From Paralithodes platypus (Eukaryota > Arthropoda > Malacostraca > Decapoda > Lithodidae): a DNA stretch of 64,000 nt. Below, piece after piece: positions 63,166 through 64,000 of this stretch (positions are counted from its first letter, which is position 1; every line of letters begins with the position of its first letter). A program made the position numbers and the translations under genes. The notes below the pieces were generated by a model. The model was not told the origin of the DNA and did not search any database. It saw only the letters and a program-made list of their open reading frames with translations. Where the stretch lies: assembly GCA_032716605.1 (NCBI GenBank), contig CM064519.1, positions 32,571,423-32,635,422 on the forward strand. Direction: 5' to 3'.

Positions 63166-64000
<835 letters not shown>

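Overview
This window is non-coding eukaryotic DNA, most likely from an arthropod and probably a decapod crustacean. Three things point there. Very long (GA/CT)n, (AT)n and (CA/GT)n microsatellites occur every one to two kilobases. The LINEs are CR1/L2-like. There is a degenerate TTAGG-like stretch near 5.2-5.5 kb (TTAGG is the usual arthropod telomere unit). No intact protein-coding host gene is visible. Almost every long open frame is a translated microsatellite (Ser-Leu, Arg-Glu, Tyr-Ile runs) or low-complexity DNA. The one host-gene candidate I would check is a possible 3'-terminal exon at 35942-36057 (+).

Layout: 1-14 kb is AT-rich DNA with a 153-bp tandem array (2.2-3.3 kb), a telomere-like tract (5.2-5.5 kb), a 25-bp minisatellite (9.8-10.3 kb) and a tRNA-derived SINE lying inside a (GT)n array (13.2-13.5 kb). 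From 14 to 23 kb there are MITE copies, compound microsatellites, a 35-bp minisatellite and a decayed LINE fragment. From 23 to 36 kb come a TAAT-rich block that may be regulatory, a ~100-bp tandem array, a 32-bp perfect palindrome with 8-bp direct repeats, and a 1.4-kb purine-rich strand. From 36 to 41 kb there are GTG and CCA arrays, a short LINE copy with an octamer tail, and a non-autonomous repeat. From 41 to 48 kb the DNA is mostly unique, with several GC-richer islands that may be regulatory. From 49 to 57 kb there is a cluster of mobile elements: two palindromic MITEs, one with a nested LINE, the largest LINE copy in the window (52.3-55.1 kb), and a ~395-bp near-perfect palindrome. From 57 to 64 kb the DNA is unique with a GC-rich stretch at 59.2-60.6 kb.

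The main new-looking content is two recurrent families of small DNA elements that I assembled by eye. Family 1 (six copies, ~330-365 bp, TTAA at the ends) carries a tandem ~33-bp module repeated three times, the motif GGCGAGCGATAGCGAGCC and two adjacent hairpins. Two of the six copies have become long inverted repeats. Family 2 (five copies, ~170-210 bp) is a foldback element with ends near ACCCCTTCTGTACCGGCG and an internal AAACTGAATAAAACCGTC motif. A second theme is that retroposons abut microsatellites: three LINE 3' tails join (GA)n or GA-rich tracts directly, and the SINE sits between two (GT)n arrays.

Nothing here forms an operon or pathway. The elements interact only by nesting and by seeding or landing in simple repeats. 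All family assignments are from reading motifs; no database search was possible.
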